A stretch of DNA of 64,000 nt from Triplophysa rosa (lineage: Eukaryota > Chordata > Actinopteri > Cypriniformes > Nemacheilidae): positions 4,029,300 to 4,093,299 of the forward strand of contig NC_079901.1 in NCBI RefSeq assembly GCF_024868665.1, in the 5' to 3' direction. Position 1 is the first letter of the stretch. The number at the start of each line of letters is the position of its first letter. A model generated the notes under the pieces. That model was not told where the DNA came from and did no database searches. It worked only from the letters and a program-made list of their open reading frames with translations. The position numbers and the translations under genes are program-made. Positions 32,456 through 44,101 of the stretch are shown here, one piece after another.

Positions 32456-35400
32456 AATGCTTTTATGTTCTATTTGACATTGCATTAAAGTTGACGCTCT
32501 GGAAACTTAATTACATAATGTCTTATACCAAAAAGATGCTGTTTGTGGGTGCACAACCAAAATAATAATTAAAAACAGGACCATTCACTTATGAGACACA
32601 TAAAGCGCAGAATGTCAGTTATGTTGCGGTATATGGGCGGGGGTCAGAAAGCTCACAGACCTCTTAATTTGTGTTCTGAAGATAAACGGAGGTCCTAAGG
32701 TTATCATAGGACTTCAGGGTAAGTAATTCAAGACAGAATTAAAGTATCCTTTCAAGTACTGCCCACCTCTGACAAGAAGCGATTACGGTTGTATTGCCAC
32801 TAGTTCGGTCAAGTTCTGTACGGGACAATTAAAAACCATTTTTGGCACTGAATTCTCTTGTTGGTAGAATGTGCGAAGTGACGCCCCAAAGTAAATCAGC
32901 CCTGATCGGCATGGAATGGATCAGCAAAAAGAGTGGTTTGACCTGAAGGTGTAAAATTGGCTAATGTGTTTTTCACATGTAAAATTCATGTGGCTGTTCT
33001 GTAAGAGAATAGTTTTGCATTACGATCACTTTGTATGGTAATTTATTTAGATTTGTGTAAAAAGGCGTTATAATATAGGCAATTATAGCAAGGAAGCACC
33101 AAATTGTTCAATGAAAGCTTAGCATTGAGATGCCTTGATTTAAGAGTAATTGCATGGTTAAAGCATCATATTTTCAGGAAATCAGAGACAGATGAGATAA
33201 ACATAATTTATGCTTCCTCTGGCTCTGAAAAATGAACTGTTAATTCTCTCTCATTTACGGTTGCACTGAGCTACTGTTCCTTCGGGACAAACCCCTCATT
33301 TTCTCCAGCACTCTGAGTTTAGTGTTTGTAGAGTGTTATGACAGATCACGGTAGATCTGTCTCATTAACTAGTTCTTAGATGATCCTTACTTAAGAAAAC
33401 ATGGGGCTGTGAATATCAAAACGTCTCTTAGGTTCTGTTAATCTCAGATATTCGCCAGTGGCTGTATTTAGTAATCCCACTCACAGTCAGTATATTACTA
33501 TGCACTGGGAAACCACTCTATTGACTGACTCCAGATTGCTATAACTGTTTCAGTGTTTTTAACACTGCACAAACGTATGAATAGAATACAAAAAAAGAAC
33601 ATTTATAAATGAATTTAAATGTTAAACACACATCTTTAAGATTCAATTAAATTCTATATGTCAGATAAAAAATAAATACAAATGAAAGTGGAAGTGCTTC
33701 TCGACCAGTTTTTACATCTTCCTAAGTGGTCTATACCTTCCAGGTGACTGAAGTGTTGATATGTGATTTGAATTGGGTTATGGTTTATAGATCTAGCTGA
33801 AATAGATTTGCAGATGCCTTAAACAAACTGTTTGCATTGATGCATAGGAACATGAACGAATCTGTTGGTTTTGATGAGTTTGTGCCTCATAACCAGTGAA
33901 AACTGTGCTAGATCAATATGCCATGACAGCCTTTAGTGTTTTCATAAAATTTAGCACTTAAGTGAACCCTTGTGTTGTTCCAAATACTTTTTCCTCTGGG
34001 GAACACAAAACTAATTAAAAAAAACTGGGGATCTACATAGTAAGAGCAAAAGGGACAAAAAATAGCCTATTCAACATTTTCTATGTTTAATTTCTTCTGA
34101 AATGACACACAATAGCTTTGTTTTGAAGAACAGACCAAACTTTAAGTGATTCTTACTGAATATTGTGCCTTCTACAGTTCTAAAAGATCATTCAGTATAT
34201 TACATTTTGGTTATTGACACACGCAAAAGACATTTGGCATCATTGAGTGGTGCAACACTAACAGCCCCTCATCACAAAATTCTAACATTTTCTCATTCAC
34301 CATCCCTATACAAATTATATATGAGGTATAATAATAACAAATATTTTTTCATTTTTCAATTTTCACTTTTCATATTTTTAAACCACCTTTTTAGCTGAAC
34401 AATCACATTTCTTACAAAGAACACATTAACAAAATTATTGAGTAAGAGTTCATTTTAAGTGTGACTGAAATTTTTAATGTTTTCACTGTCTACGGTATAG
34501 ATGGAGGAAACATCTTGATGGCACAAACCCGTACAGACATTTTTTTGTATGGTGAAATTCTGTTGGGTAAAGATCTGTGAAGTGGCAACATAACAGAAAC
34601 AGAGAACCCAAATCCCCATTCCCACAGGTTAAACAACAGAGAGATGCAACCATCTTGTCCAATTCAAAAGCCATTCTCTCTAAACACCCAACACTATATT
34701 GCATGTGATCGCTCATCCTCATGTTCTGAGGCATATGTAGAGATAATGATGAGGGAGGAGAATGGAGGCAGAAAGACAATGAAGAAAAATGGGATACATT
34801 AAAACAAGCAGTCGAGCAAGTATAAGATGAAGATAAGAGTCGATTGGTGTCATCTATTTGGACAAAAAACAAATTACTATGAAAGTTGAGGGAGGTTTGG
34901 GAAACCTGTTTATGTGTCAATGACATCACGCTCATTTTTTGTGTCCCTGTGGTTTAATTACATTTAAAAAAGTTAAAATTTCAAAATATATTAGAAAATT
35001 ACTTGTATACTTTCTCTTTGCTAGGGACCAAGACTAAAAATCTGGTTTAAATTCATTTTGAGGGAATATTTGGGGAATGTCAATGTGGTGTAACCGTAAA
35101 AACTTGATACCAAATAATTGTTTTTGTTTAAAAGAGGTGAAATTGTCAATAACAAATCATATCAGTTATCTTGGGATAATCTTAGCCCTTTTTAATAGTA
35201 AATAACAGGAAATGGAACGCCATTGTTCTGAATATTATAATTAATTTGGGGAATCATGTAAGTCAAATCAAATTCATGAAGTGTCAATGTGGGTTAACCA
35301 CCATTCAATGAGTAATTTTATTAATATTGTGCAAGACGACATATGAGACAGGAAATCAAGCGTATAGCGTTAGTTCTGGCAGGTCAAGTGAGTCAAGCTT

Positions 35401-36775
35401 GCATCAGCTGATCCTCATCTACCTATAGAAATATGACGCTATCACAGCTTCCATTTTAAATTTCATTCAGCAGCTTATCGCGTTGCTCAGAAGCAAATTA
35501 CCCTTCTCCATCCCCAGTTCCACTTCACATTTCCAATCGGGACTCGACTTCTGTTATTCTTTTTCACAATCTCAATTACTTTATTGTTTAAACTTTAAAA
35601 ATGTCATTTGAAATAGTCCCATCAAGGCTATGTGTTTAGATAGGTCTCCATTCATGCCTTTCACATTTTATTTGAAAATAAACATCAATTTAAGTTACAC
35701 CATTGGACTTCTTACAAACCTTTCTGTTAGGGGCCAATTTAGTCAAATATCACTAGTTAAGGACGTCATTTAAACTAAACTACTATTTGAAACTATTTTC
35801 AAGTATTTAATGTTGTATGTTTGAGAAAGTGGTGCCTTATCCACAACTTATTGAATATTGTTGTTGTTTTTGTTTTATTGTGCACAAAAAATATTCTTCT
35901 CGCTTCATTAAATGAAGGTTGAACCACTGTAGTCACATGAAATATTTTAATCATATCTCTGTACTCACTGACTTCGTCAAAACTATCTTTATTTGTGTTC
36001 TGAAAATGAAAAAAGGTCTTATGATTGTGAAACGACTTCATGATGACTAGTTCATCACAGAATTTTCATTCTAACCCTGATCTAACCCTTTAACTGAAAT
36101 TACACTACGAGATATGATGATTTCTTGTTATCAGATGTTTTTTCAGTATTGAAAAAAAATAAAACCACTTCAGCTGAGCTTGTTGACCATCATGCTTGAT
36201 TTTCAGTGTTAATGTATTGAACAAACAATGCCAGAAGCAACATGGTGGTGTAACTGGTTTGTGTCAATTGGCATAACCAGAATTTTCCATAAAAGTATAA
36301 TTATTTAGAGGAAAACTAATGTGAAATAAAAGAGAAGCATCCAGTTTAGTGTATTACTATGTTTTCTAATAATTTTTACATAATTTCTCAAATATTATTT
36401 AAAAAACAAAGGTGTTTTCAGTATATGTCCCAATAAACATTACAAAAAGCATTACATTTAATTTTAGAGATAACCCTAATAAAATCTATTTTCGTGTGAT
36501 ATTTTTAAATAAATTATTAATTTTTGTGAATATGTTTACATTGCATCTAGGTAGATAAAATATATAATATTTCTCATTCTTTGCCAGTTACACCATACAA
36601 TATTTTCAGGTACTTTCACTCTTAACTTTCATAAAAAATGGTGCAAATGCTATTTTAAATGACACAAAATCAAAATAAATACACTAAATTCATTTTAAAA
36701 TGATGTTGTCTACAATAATACTGTCTTTGTCTACAATGTCAGACAACTAAAAATCAATACACATTTGCTACTCAC
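32456..36775. other. syt9 intron between C2B and C2A exons
   Basis: Mostly A/T-rich with no repeat recognised except 35354-35480, a copy of the repeat at 17285. A 150-codon minus-strand frame at 34483-34935 has no domain and no splice context that I can support. Confidence 0.4.
35354..35480. repeat. Second copy of the 17285 repeat
   Basis: See 17285-17460; the same orientation and a similar end. Confidence 0.5.
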
Positions 36776-37328
36776 CGAAGACACATACTGAATATCCCTG
36801 GAGAGTTTGGTCTCTCTGGGAAAGTCTACTAGGTCCAGAAAGTTGTCAACCACCACCTGGCCGATGATGTCATGCCGTGAAAAACGATCAAAATCGTAGA
36901 CGCTGAAGTGCAGCTTTCTTGTGGGCAGATCGGCATACTCCACAGGGAAGAGGAAGACCTCATCAAACACAGGGTTTAAAGTCTTACGATGCACCTTGGT
37001 TTGATGCTTGGTTTTGCGGTCTGGTAGAAGGTAGATTTTCACATATGGGTCAGAGGTCCCAGAGAAGTCCTTGGCGGGCAAGTCTTGGGCTCGGTGGATC
37101 TTGACGATCAGCTGCTCCAGGTCACAGTCATATTTGAGGATGAAGTGGAGACGTCCACAGCTTCCCACGTGACTGCTTCGGTTATCATCGCCATCCAGGG
37201 ATCGTTGTTTGTAGAGCTCTGGTTTCAGCTGGCCGAGGCTCATACCAGTCAAAGAGTCCTGCCTCTGAAACTGACTTACTGTGAAGTCAGGGTTTGATTG
37301 ATTCATCTGACGCCGAATTGAACTTTGC
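36776..37328 (-). CDS. syt9: syt9 exon, C2A domain
   Basis: Minus-strand exon of 553 bp. It begins [13 protein letters not shown], a conserved linker, then LIGR-like [11 protein letters not shown], and the whole C2A domain from [20 protein letters not shown] to RDIQYVSS. Ca2+ ligands are visible as Asp residues in [17 protein letters not shown] and [11 protein letters not shown], so C2A should bind Ca2+. The donor TCG then gtgagt is in phase 0. The acceptor is a tandem gtcagcag, allowing a one-codon choice. Confidence 0.95.
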
Positions 37329-37334
37329 CTGCTG

Positions 37335-38160
37335 ACAAAAAGTTAAATATGTGATGTTAACTTGGAGAGTAAATAAATAAAAAATTGCATGTTAGAAAAG
37401 CAGAAAGATGAAAGATCAATAAGAAACAAAAAGTAGAAAATTATTGTATAATGCAAATGAGTGGCAATATGAACATGAAAAGAGATACAAAATATAATAT
37501 GCCACACAGTAAGGGAGAAACATATTGAAATTATAAAAATGTTGCAGATCTGCTTATCACAATGATTTGCATTAATGAAGTGGTTTCTGTGTATAGTCAA
37601 ATATTTAGTTATTGAAGACCGAAAGATTAGTGATGCTTTCTTTTCCCATAAAGAATGTGAATCATGTATGTTGGTCATACAATTTCAGCTCATAAACCTA
37701 TTTTAATATAATTACATTTTTTATAGCTTTCAGCATTATCACATTGCACATTGATAGTTATTTGGCAATTTTTTTCTTCAGCATACCTAGTTCAAATGTT
37801 CATGAAGTGTACAGGCCATATTATATTATACAAATGTGAAAATATATATTAGGCAATTTAGGCCAACCAATTACCACGCAATAATTTTTAGGTATAATAT
37901 GTCATAGTTTACTTTATTTTGCTATCCTCACTTACATGAATGAACTACAGTGTCCTGCACCCAAAAGTAAAAACATTAAAAAATTATATCTGGTGTCTAA
38001 ATATTTTTGGGTTTGACTGTATACTGAGATGTATACCATTACTGTTAAATAAAAGATTGTGTTAATACTAGGCATCTGTCACCTTATGAGGTTGTTTTCC
38101 TCTCTTGCAGAGGTACTGATTCCTATTATCTTGTCAAGAGATAATTAAAAGTCTATTTAC
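37335..38160. other. syt9 intron
   Basis: A/T-rich intron with no recognised element. Confidence 0.4.
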
Positions 38161-38608
38161 CTGACACAGGTTGAGGAAGGATCTGTGATTTGCCTCTGCA
38201 TGTGTGTGTTGCCATTGACACCGTTCTCCTGAGTCTTGGACTCCGCCTCCAAAGGAATATCAGGTGAGGTGTGGCTTATCTTTAGGGATGCCTCAGGCAC
38301 CGGCACAGCAGGAAGAGATCCCGGGGCCGCTGGAGAGACTGGAGTGGGCGGCACCGTGGTCTCTTTGACCACTGAACCTCGGGCATTATTCCGGCGGTCG
38401 AGGGTGGCATCCACCTCTGTATAGATGGACTGGGGTTGAAGTGGTGGACGGGGGTGAGGAAGCTGTGGATGCCCCTCCTTGGTGCTGGTTGAAAGGGCAC
38501 GCTCTCGCCATGGAATCCAGCACAATTTCCAAGAAACAAAGAGAGAGACACCAAAAAGGGCCAAACCACAGGCAGTCACCACCAAAGACAGCAGGCTCAC
38601 GGATATTT
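38161..38608 (-). CDS. syt9: syt9 exon, transmembrane segment and linker
   Basis: Minus-strand exon after a tttcttcttag acceptor. It encodes EISVSLLSLVVTACGLALFG then VSLFVSWKLCW, one transmembrane helix with a C-W-P-W palmitoylation-like border, and a proline-rich linker that includes KISHTSPDIPL. It ends with two bases of an Arg codon before gtaaat. The first codon is split, so an upstream exon (luminal amino terminus with the cysteine cluster) must exist, but none is seen up to the window end. Confidence 0.9.
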
Positions 38609-38810
38609 CTAAGAAGAAACAATTGAGCATACAGAGAGCGAGTGAGCGAGGATGATTTGCATCACGTTATTATGTGGCCACAGAATGGTTAGGTATTTGG
38701 TGTGATTCTGTTGGAGGTGCAATAAAAGATTCATTAGATTAATCAGCATTGCTTAACGCTGTAGATGCAATTGCCAATATTAATTTTTTGTTGAGCCCAT
38801 TTGACCACAT

Positions 38811-38945
38811 TCCCTGTAGCTAAACTAAGCAGCACAGAGGTTATGGGTTTAGTTGCAGAGAACAAACATACTAATATAAAAAAATGTACAGATAAAATGC
38901 ATTGCAAGTTACTTTGGATAAAAGCATCTGACAAATGTATCTTAA
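38811..38945 (+). mobile_element. Decayed tRNA-derived SINE
   Basis: It shows the same layout as the SINE at 24338: a head with ccctgtagct ... ggttatgggtttagttgc (A- and B-box-like) and a tail agttactttggataaaagc near 38905. More mutated, and no duplications were found. Confidence 0.65.
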
Positions 38946-39045
38946 TCACTGTGAAAAAGTAATTCAAACTAAAACATTTGTAGATTTTTGCACTAAGAGA
39001 ATGTATTTAATTAGATCACTAATGAATAGTAAGAGTACACATGTG

Positions 39046-39822
39046 TGTCATGATCCTGTCCTTCCTGTCAGTAGTTTCCTAGCTCTGTGGACAGGGTCGT
39101 GACTCGTGACAGGCTCTCACTAAATCCTTGGTGTTTTGAGTCAGATCCGTGGGCATGGCTTGTTGGTTTTGACTAAATACTTTGTGTTTCAAGTCTAACG
39201 AAATCTTTACCCTAACCCACACCCTAACCCTAACCTTACTCTAACCATCTAAACTACCTATGATTGTTAAAATCGCCAAAAAAAACACTGTTGCATGATG
39301 ACGTCAGACTCGAAACACCAAGAATTTAGTGAGAGCCGGTCGTGACAGTACCACGCCTTTTGTGCTTGTTTTGTTATGTGTTGAAGACACGTAACCCATT
39401 GTGGTTACTTTGCGTCAGGTGTTTCTCCTGTCGCATACTTTGGCCCCGCCCCCTCGTTTCCCGGTAATCTCCCCATTAGTGTTTCATTCCCTTCACCTGC
39501 CCTGTGTAATTTGCCCTCATTAGTGTTCCCCTACTTAAGTCCCTAGTTTTCTCTGTCCCGTGCCGGTTCATTGTGTATAGTGCCTGTCTAGTTACCCTTG
39601 TCTAGAATCTTTGCCCTGCCGTGTTGTTAAGAAGTATACGTTTTTGTTTCTTTTTGATCCTTCTAGTTTATTCCCCCTCGTGGGAGGTGTTTAGTTTGTT
39701 TGATTATTATGATTTCATGTTTTGCCCCATTGTGGGTTTTGTTTTGTGTTTACATTTAAGTAAAGTATTTTTTTGGTTATTTAGCTGTCTGCGTCTTGGT
39801 CCTTCCTGTCAGTTTCATGACA
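39046..39822 (+). mobile_element. Solo LTR in the Penelope-like ORF
   Basis: It starts TGTCATGATCCTG and ends TTTCATGACA; the first and last 8 bases are perfect inverted copies. The flanks tgtg (39042-39045 and 39823-39826) give a 4-bp duplication, with some ambiguity because neighbouring bases also match. A MITE sits inside it at 39104-39338. Confidence 0.8.
39104..39338. mobile_element. MITE inside solo LTR
   Basis: The ~38-bp inverted ends aggctctcactaaatcc... and the complement of ...tttagtgagagcc flank a body with telomere-like ccctaacc words. Direct 8-bp copies gtcgtgac lie at 39096-39103 and 39339-39346, consistent with hAT-type insertion. Confidence 0.7.
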
Positions 39823-39823
39823 T

Positions 39824-40150
39824 GTGATTTATAGACTTCAGTGTCCTTCTAACTGCTTCTACGTGGGCCAAAAAAAGCGTAGACTACAAGATAGATTATG
39901 GGGTCACAAAAATGCAATTCATACAAAAAACAAAGACTATCCCATGGCAATGCACTATGCATCTATACATAACTTTGATCGATCTACCTTAAAAATGATT
40001 GGATTGGAAACAGTGACTGAATCTATTAGAAAAGGGTGATAGACTACACAGACTTCTGCAAAGGAAGCTTATTGGATTTATCAGTTGAAAGCAACCAGTT
40101 TTCTTGGGCTGAATGAAGAATTAGATTTAGCTTTTTATGTGAATATGTTT
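39824..40150 (+). pseudogene. GIY-YIG endonuclease relic of Penelope-like element
   Basis: The endonuclease would nick the target DNA for reverse transcription. The I-Y ... F-Y-V-G pattern of GIY-YIG enzymes is visible (IYRLQCPSNCFYVGQ), then a conserved basic helix RLQDRLWGHK, and a truncated end at 40039 where a frameshift or stop interrupts LLQRK. No intact catalytic domain remains. Confidence 0.75.
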
Positions 40151-40266
40151 TGGTATGGCACCTTTCCTTGGTTGAGGTATGCTATTGAATCTTATAAAGG
40201 TTGATACCATTATAGGTGCCCGCTTACATTGGGGGGCAATGTTTTTGGTTTCTCCCAAACTTACAT

Positions 40267-40631
40267 AGTGGCTGTGTCTGAAATAGCCCCCTATACCCTA
40301 ATATAGTGCACTATTTTAGGGGACATCCATTTTTAGTTTTGTCCGAATTCATAGTGGACATTATTGAGTGCACTCTTTCAATCCCATGATGTATCATAAT
40401 AACGAGTGTACAGCCATTGCACACTCACTGCTAACTGCTAGCCATCTATCGTGATGCTCACGCTGAATGAATTCCCGCATCTCGGCAGATGGCACCCATA
40501 GCATTTCCAGTTCACTGAGTTTCCAAATTTACTCACTCGTTTTCACCCGCTCCTTAAAGTGGACTATATTAGTGAACTAATGTAGGGAATAGTGAATGAG
40601 GGTATAGGGGGAGATTTTGGACACAGCCAGT
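40267..40631. mobile_element. MITE with ggctgtgtc ends
   Basis: The left agtggctgtgtctgaaatag and right (reverse complement) actggctgtgtccaaaatc ends agree, and both continue into ccccctataccct. The 365-bp body is non-coding. It interrupts the Penelope-like relic. Confidence 0.75.
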
Positions 40632-40677
40632 GAGTAATTTTTTTCACACCTCAGAATAATCTTGTATCTGACACACT

Positions 40678-40710
40678 CTGAGGAAGGCTGGAAGCCGAAA
40701 TGCATTAGTG
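40678..40710 (+). ncRNA. Hammerhead-ribozyme-like motif in Penelope tail
   Basis: CTGAGGA, then a GGCT-GGA-AGCC hairpin (stem II), then GAAA at 40697-40700 match the hammerhead core pattern except that the fourth core base (normally U after CUGA) is G. Penelope-like elements are known to carry such motifs. A cleavage site and stem I cannot be placed with confidence, so activity is doubtful. Confidence 0.45.
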
Positions 40711-40800
40711 TACAAAATTTTTAACTTTTTACTGTGTTTTTGTTTTTAGCCATGATGTGAATAAAGGCTTTTTATCATTTTTGTACCGGAAGAAGTGCCT

Positions 40801-41252
40801 TGTATTCTCTCTTGAAGTATTCATTTTAAACTACTCGTAATCAGACTACAGTTACTTTTTTATGGATTACATGATTACATATTTTAATCATATAAATATG
40901 TAAAGGACAACAGCTTTATTGGGCATTAAGATATATTAAAGTACCATAGTGTGTCTAACAGTTCAGAGAGTAATGCAAGTATGATGAAGCGATAATGTCA
41001 CGAATATGCTGATTCGCACATGACGCCACCTTGCGGCATAGTCGCACAAAATCCTGTGGGAAACGCTTAATTTTATAAATTCAGTAACTGATTACAATTC
41101 ATAAGTAATCTACCCAGATCTGAGAAATAACATGGCGAAGCATGCAATGGGACACGCGGTGTACGTAGATAGAAATAGCTCATTCCAAGGTAGTAAAAAC
41201 ATAACGCTTCATTATATAAGGTCTTAAACACACCTCTGAAGACACGGTTATG
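40801..41252. other. Gene-free stretch
   Basis: No recognised element; A/T-rich intron or intergenic DNA. Confidence 0.35.
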
Positions 41253-41736
41253 TGTCATGGACTGGTGTGGACAGAACCCAAATGCAGGCAGCAGTGGAGG
41301 TTAAGGAGTTAACAAAGACTTTTATTTGGACAAGAAACAAAACACCCCCGAGGGGGAAAACGAAACTGAGATATATATATATATATATATATATAAAACA
41401 AAAGACTTCCCACGTGGGGGTAAAACGTAAAACAAGAGAAGCAAAAAAACCTAACTCAAAAACTCGACCAAACGTCTTACAAAAAAACACGGCAGGGTAA
41501 TCAAGGCAAACACACAAAACTCACGATTCACGGACAAGGCAGAGACCGGTAACAACACGAGCACACAAACAAGGTACAACAATCGAGCACAAGACAAGAA
41601 ACACAAGGATCTTTTAAAGGGAAGACAAACGAAGGATAAGGACACAGGGCAGGTGAGGCTAATCTAACACGGCCGGGAAACAATACAGGAAACGAGAGGG
41701 GCGGGGCCAATGACGAAACACTGGAGAGAACGCATA
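41253..41736 (-). mobile_element. Truncated solo LTR (minus strand)
   Basis: Read on the minus strand, the 3' end is ...ccagtccatgaca at 41253, preceded by aataaaagtctttg. The sequence resembles the other solo LTRs here (gcccctctcgtttcc promoter part). Its 5' end beyond about 41736 is missing. An (AT) microsatellite lies at 41372-41395. Confidence 0.6.
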
Positions 41737-41739
41737 TTA

Positions 41740-42639
41740 TTACCTATTACCAAAATAAAGTTGAGTATTATTTTTGCAAACTGTATTACTTTCTTAAGAT
41801 TGTTTTCGACCATTCTATATTTAAAGCTACAGTTTGTAAAAACCGCCGCTAGAGGGCACACGATCAAAACAACAATAATGCGGTAGCTTGTTGACGCTTT
41901 GAAGATTTTTGGCTAAACGAGTGTTGTGTTGTGTCAATGGAAAATAGCTAAAGCCTATTTGGAAAGTTGCTAAATGTCGTTATATAACGTCACATGCAAA
42001 TTAGCATATCCATAACATCATCACAACGTATCTGACTAGTGTAAGTTCTTCAGGACTGCTTTGCTTCTCTTATACTATCATAAACTGCATTTTATTAAAG
42101 GAAAATAATGCTCATTTACTTATTTTCTGTTGTCAGACAATTAACAAGGATAAAACAGTTAGTAAAAGAGACCCATTAAAACAACATGTTACGAACAATC
42201 ATTAAACTGCTAAAATCCATCTCCACAAACTCTGCATATTTATAGATGTACTTTGTACTTTGTTCATAGTCACATGTCCAAACGGACAAATATGGTTTAA
42301 ATTAAAAATCAAGGAGGCACAAACAAGGACAATAAGTGATTAGCACGACTCATTCACTTGTCAGGTGCAGTACTGAACAGTTGCTTCTTCCTGCCACCCA
42401 CTGAAGCATGAATTTGCCTACTTCCATACTATATAGTAGTTAAAATTAGGTCATAAATATTATGTCTGAACCTAAGTATGCAAAAAACAGTAGGCGAGAA
42501 ATACCCAGATGGTCTACTGCTTCCGTCGAGATTTGTGAGTGTGCATTGGACGGACACTATCACATAATACCACGGGAGCTGAGCAACTGTCAAAGTTCAA
42601 AATTAAATAAAATGAAAAATAGTGGGAACATCTTAAGGG
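41740..42639. other. Gene-free stretch with repeat debris
   Basis: A ttaaagctacagtttgtaaa ... ccgccgctagagggc segment near 41820-41860 resembles the end of a common fish MITE. The rest is unassigned. Confidence 0.35.
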
Positions 42640-43190
42640 GTGATTAACGCGAGCCAATTAACGAACTTGTGCACAACATTTTGGCCACTATTTTAACGAT
42701 CTAAGCGCATAGTCTAAAGCACACGGTGCAGGTGCACTCGGGGCGTGTCCGAATCCACTTTTGCTAGTTTAACGACGGAAAAACAGTCAGCGCACCTGGG
42801 CGCATGGTCTAAACGGGTTTTCACAATTCTCTTAATGAGGGTGTGTTTTGGGCAAAACGTGCAGTAAACCAGTCAGAGTCTCATCTCCCATTCCCTTTAA
42901 GAGCCAGTTGCATTCGCGCCATGGCGGATTTGCTATTTACACCATGGAATTTGCAAGAGCAGAGACCTGGTGCTTATCCAGAGAGGAAACGCATCTGTTC
43001 GTGAGCAAGGTTAAAGCGCACGAGCAGACCATATACAGGACAGGCCGTATTTTTTATCATTATGCACACAATAATAATCTTTTACATTGTAGTCCATTTA
43101 TTTTTAATATTTGGCATGTTTGTGTGCTGCTGCGCGTCCCTCTGTGTGTAATAAGCATAATGTAGGAGCAAAGGAAAAATAATAATACAG
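42640..43190 (+). mobile_element. Harbinger-like fragment with Myb/SANT-like start
   Basis: A frame starting at 42943 (MEFARAETWCLSREETHLFV) continues SKVKAHEQTIYRTGR, resembling the Myb/SANT-type accessory protein of PIF/Harbinger elements. An earlier in-frame Met at 42848 adds an unconserved lead. A donor-like gacag/gccg is near 43040 but no second exon is found. Fragmentary. Confidence 0.5.
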
Positions 43191-43397
43191 CTTGACCTAG
43201 ATGGAAAAACGTGATTTGTGGAAGAGAATACTAACTATGGAGGAAAAGATACATACAAACAAAATGTTTACACTGCGTACATTTACATTTAGCAGACGCT
43301 TTTATCCAAAGCGACGTACAAAGTAGGGGAAAAACAGTAGCAGAAAGAACAACAATGCATAGGTGCAGTACAACTGGTCTCAGTCAGTCTATCACAG

Positions 43398-43632
43398 TGT
43401 GAGATGTATTGGGGACATTTATTGTGAAATTTGGGTTATGAGTTGAATTGAGTTGACGTGCATACGCGAGGGGAGGAGCGAGGGGTGCATAGAGATGCAG
43501 CCACCATGGAAGACGGCTCGGCTATTAAAGTAAGCTAAAAAGTTAATGTTGTCGCTCGTGATTGCCTGCCTTATCTTGTTCGAACCCTTCCGAAGAGTGT
43601 TTCCTTCTATCCACACAACAACCCCTCTTACA
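43398..43632 (+). repeat. 5' LTR of young Gypsy (235 bp)
   Basis: It starts TGTGAGATGTATTGG and ends CCCTCTTACA. It differs from the right LTR at about 43464 and 43472 (a/g and g/a). Confidence 0.92.
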
Positions 43633-43637
43633 TTAAT

Positions 43638-43649
43638 TGGTGGCAGCGG
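43638..43649 (+). promoter_or_regulatory. Primer-binding site, tRNA-Leu-like
   Basis: TGGTGGCAGCGG starts 5 bases after the LTR end and matches the complement of the 3' end (CCGCTGCCACCA) of a vertebrate tRNA-Leu. The following bases diverge, so the match is 12 bases. Confidence 0.55.
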
Positions 43650-44101
43650 GTTTGGAAGATGTGCTGTAGCATGTGAACAGAGTTTTTTTCGGCGGGCAGT
43701 CGGACTAACTTACATGAGATGGATGCGGCAGTACGATGTGGAGGACATCGACGTGAAGTTTAAGTTGAAAGCCTGCTGTTGTGCACGACGTATGTTTTTC
43801 GCTGTATTTTTTTACAGTGGCTCGGACTTTCGTTTGTGTTTTGCGGTGGTGTGACTATAACGGAGTTACGCAAAGGTAAACCAGCTTCATTTTCCGGACT
43901 TCCCTTTTGGAGTTTTTGAGAAAATTCACGTACTTTTATACTTTTGTTGAAGTTAAACACACTGTTTGAAGATACACTTGCCTGCAACAAGTAACATTAA
44001 TGTTGCGCTGGCACAGTTTTTTCTCTTCTTACGTTTTTGCGGTAAGCCTGTAACGTTACTTTTTATTTTTGTGTGCTAAACATTCATGTGTTTGGAAAAC
44101 A

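Larger units (their letters stand above)
18650..38608 (-). other. syt9: syt9 gene, visible part (synaptotagmin 9)
   Basis: Synaptotagmins are vesicle membrane proteins whose two C2 domains bind Ca2+ and phospholipid to trigger exocytosis. The six visible exons give one transmembrane segment, a linker, C2A, C2B and a short tail, about 497 residues in total. Every exon junction has GT-AG borders and matching phases. The transmembrane stretch (VTACGLALFGVSLFVSWKLCW), the linker word KISHTSPDIPL and SIRRQ...SNPDF agree with my recollection of vertebrate SYT9 rather than SYT3, SYT6 or SYT10. The amino-terminal exon is missing from what I can read. Which teleost paralogue (a or b) this is cannot be decided here. 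Confidence 0.85.
39010..40800 (+). mobile_element. Penelope-like element 3' relic
   Basis: The frame IYRLQCPSNCFYVGQKKRRL and HKNAIHTKN is the GIY-YIG endonuclease start of Penelope-like elements, followed in a shifted frame by LLQRK and LKATSFLGLNEELD-like words. Before the solo LTR, SKSTHV joins directly to IYRL, so the LTR at 39046 split this ORF. The tail at 40640-40800 ends in a hammerhead-like block and a gaataaaggctttt end. The RT part is missing. Confidence 0.75.

Noticed and set aside
34483..34935. 150-codon minus-strand ORF in the syt9 intron
   Set aside because: No domain, no recognisable splice sites joined to syt9, and serine/cysteine-rich composition typical of chance frames.
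39200..39260. Telomere-like ccctaa repeats
   Set aside because: Only a few degenerate units inside a MITE; not an interstitial telomere array.
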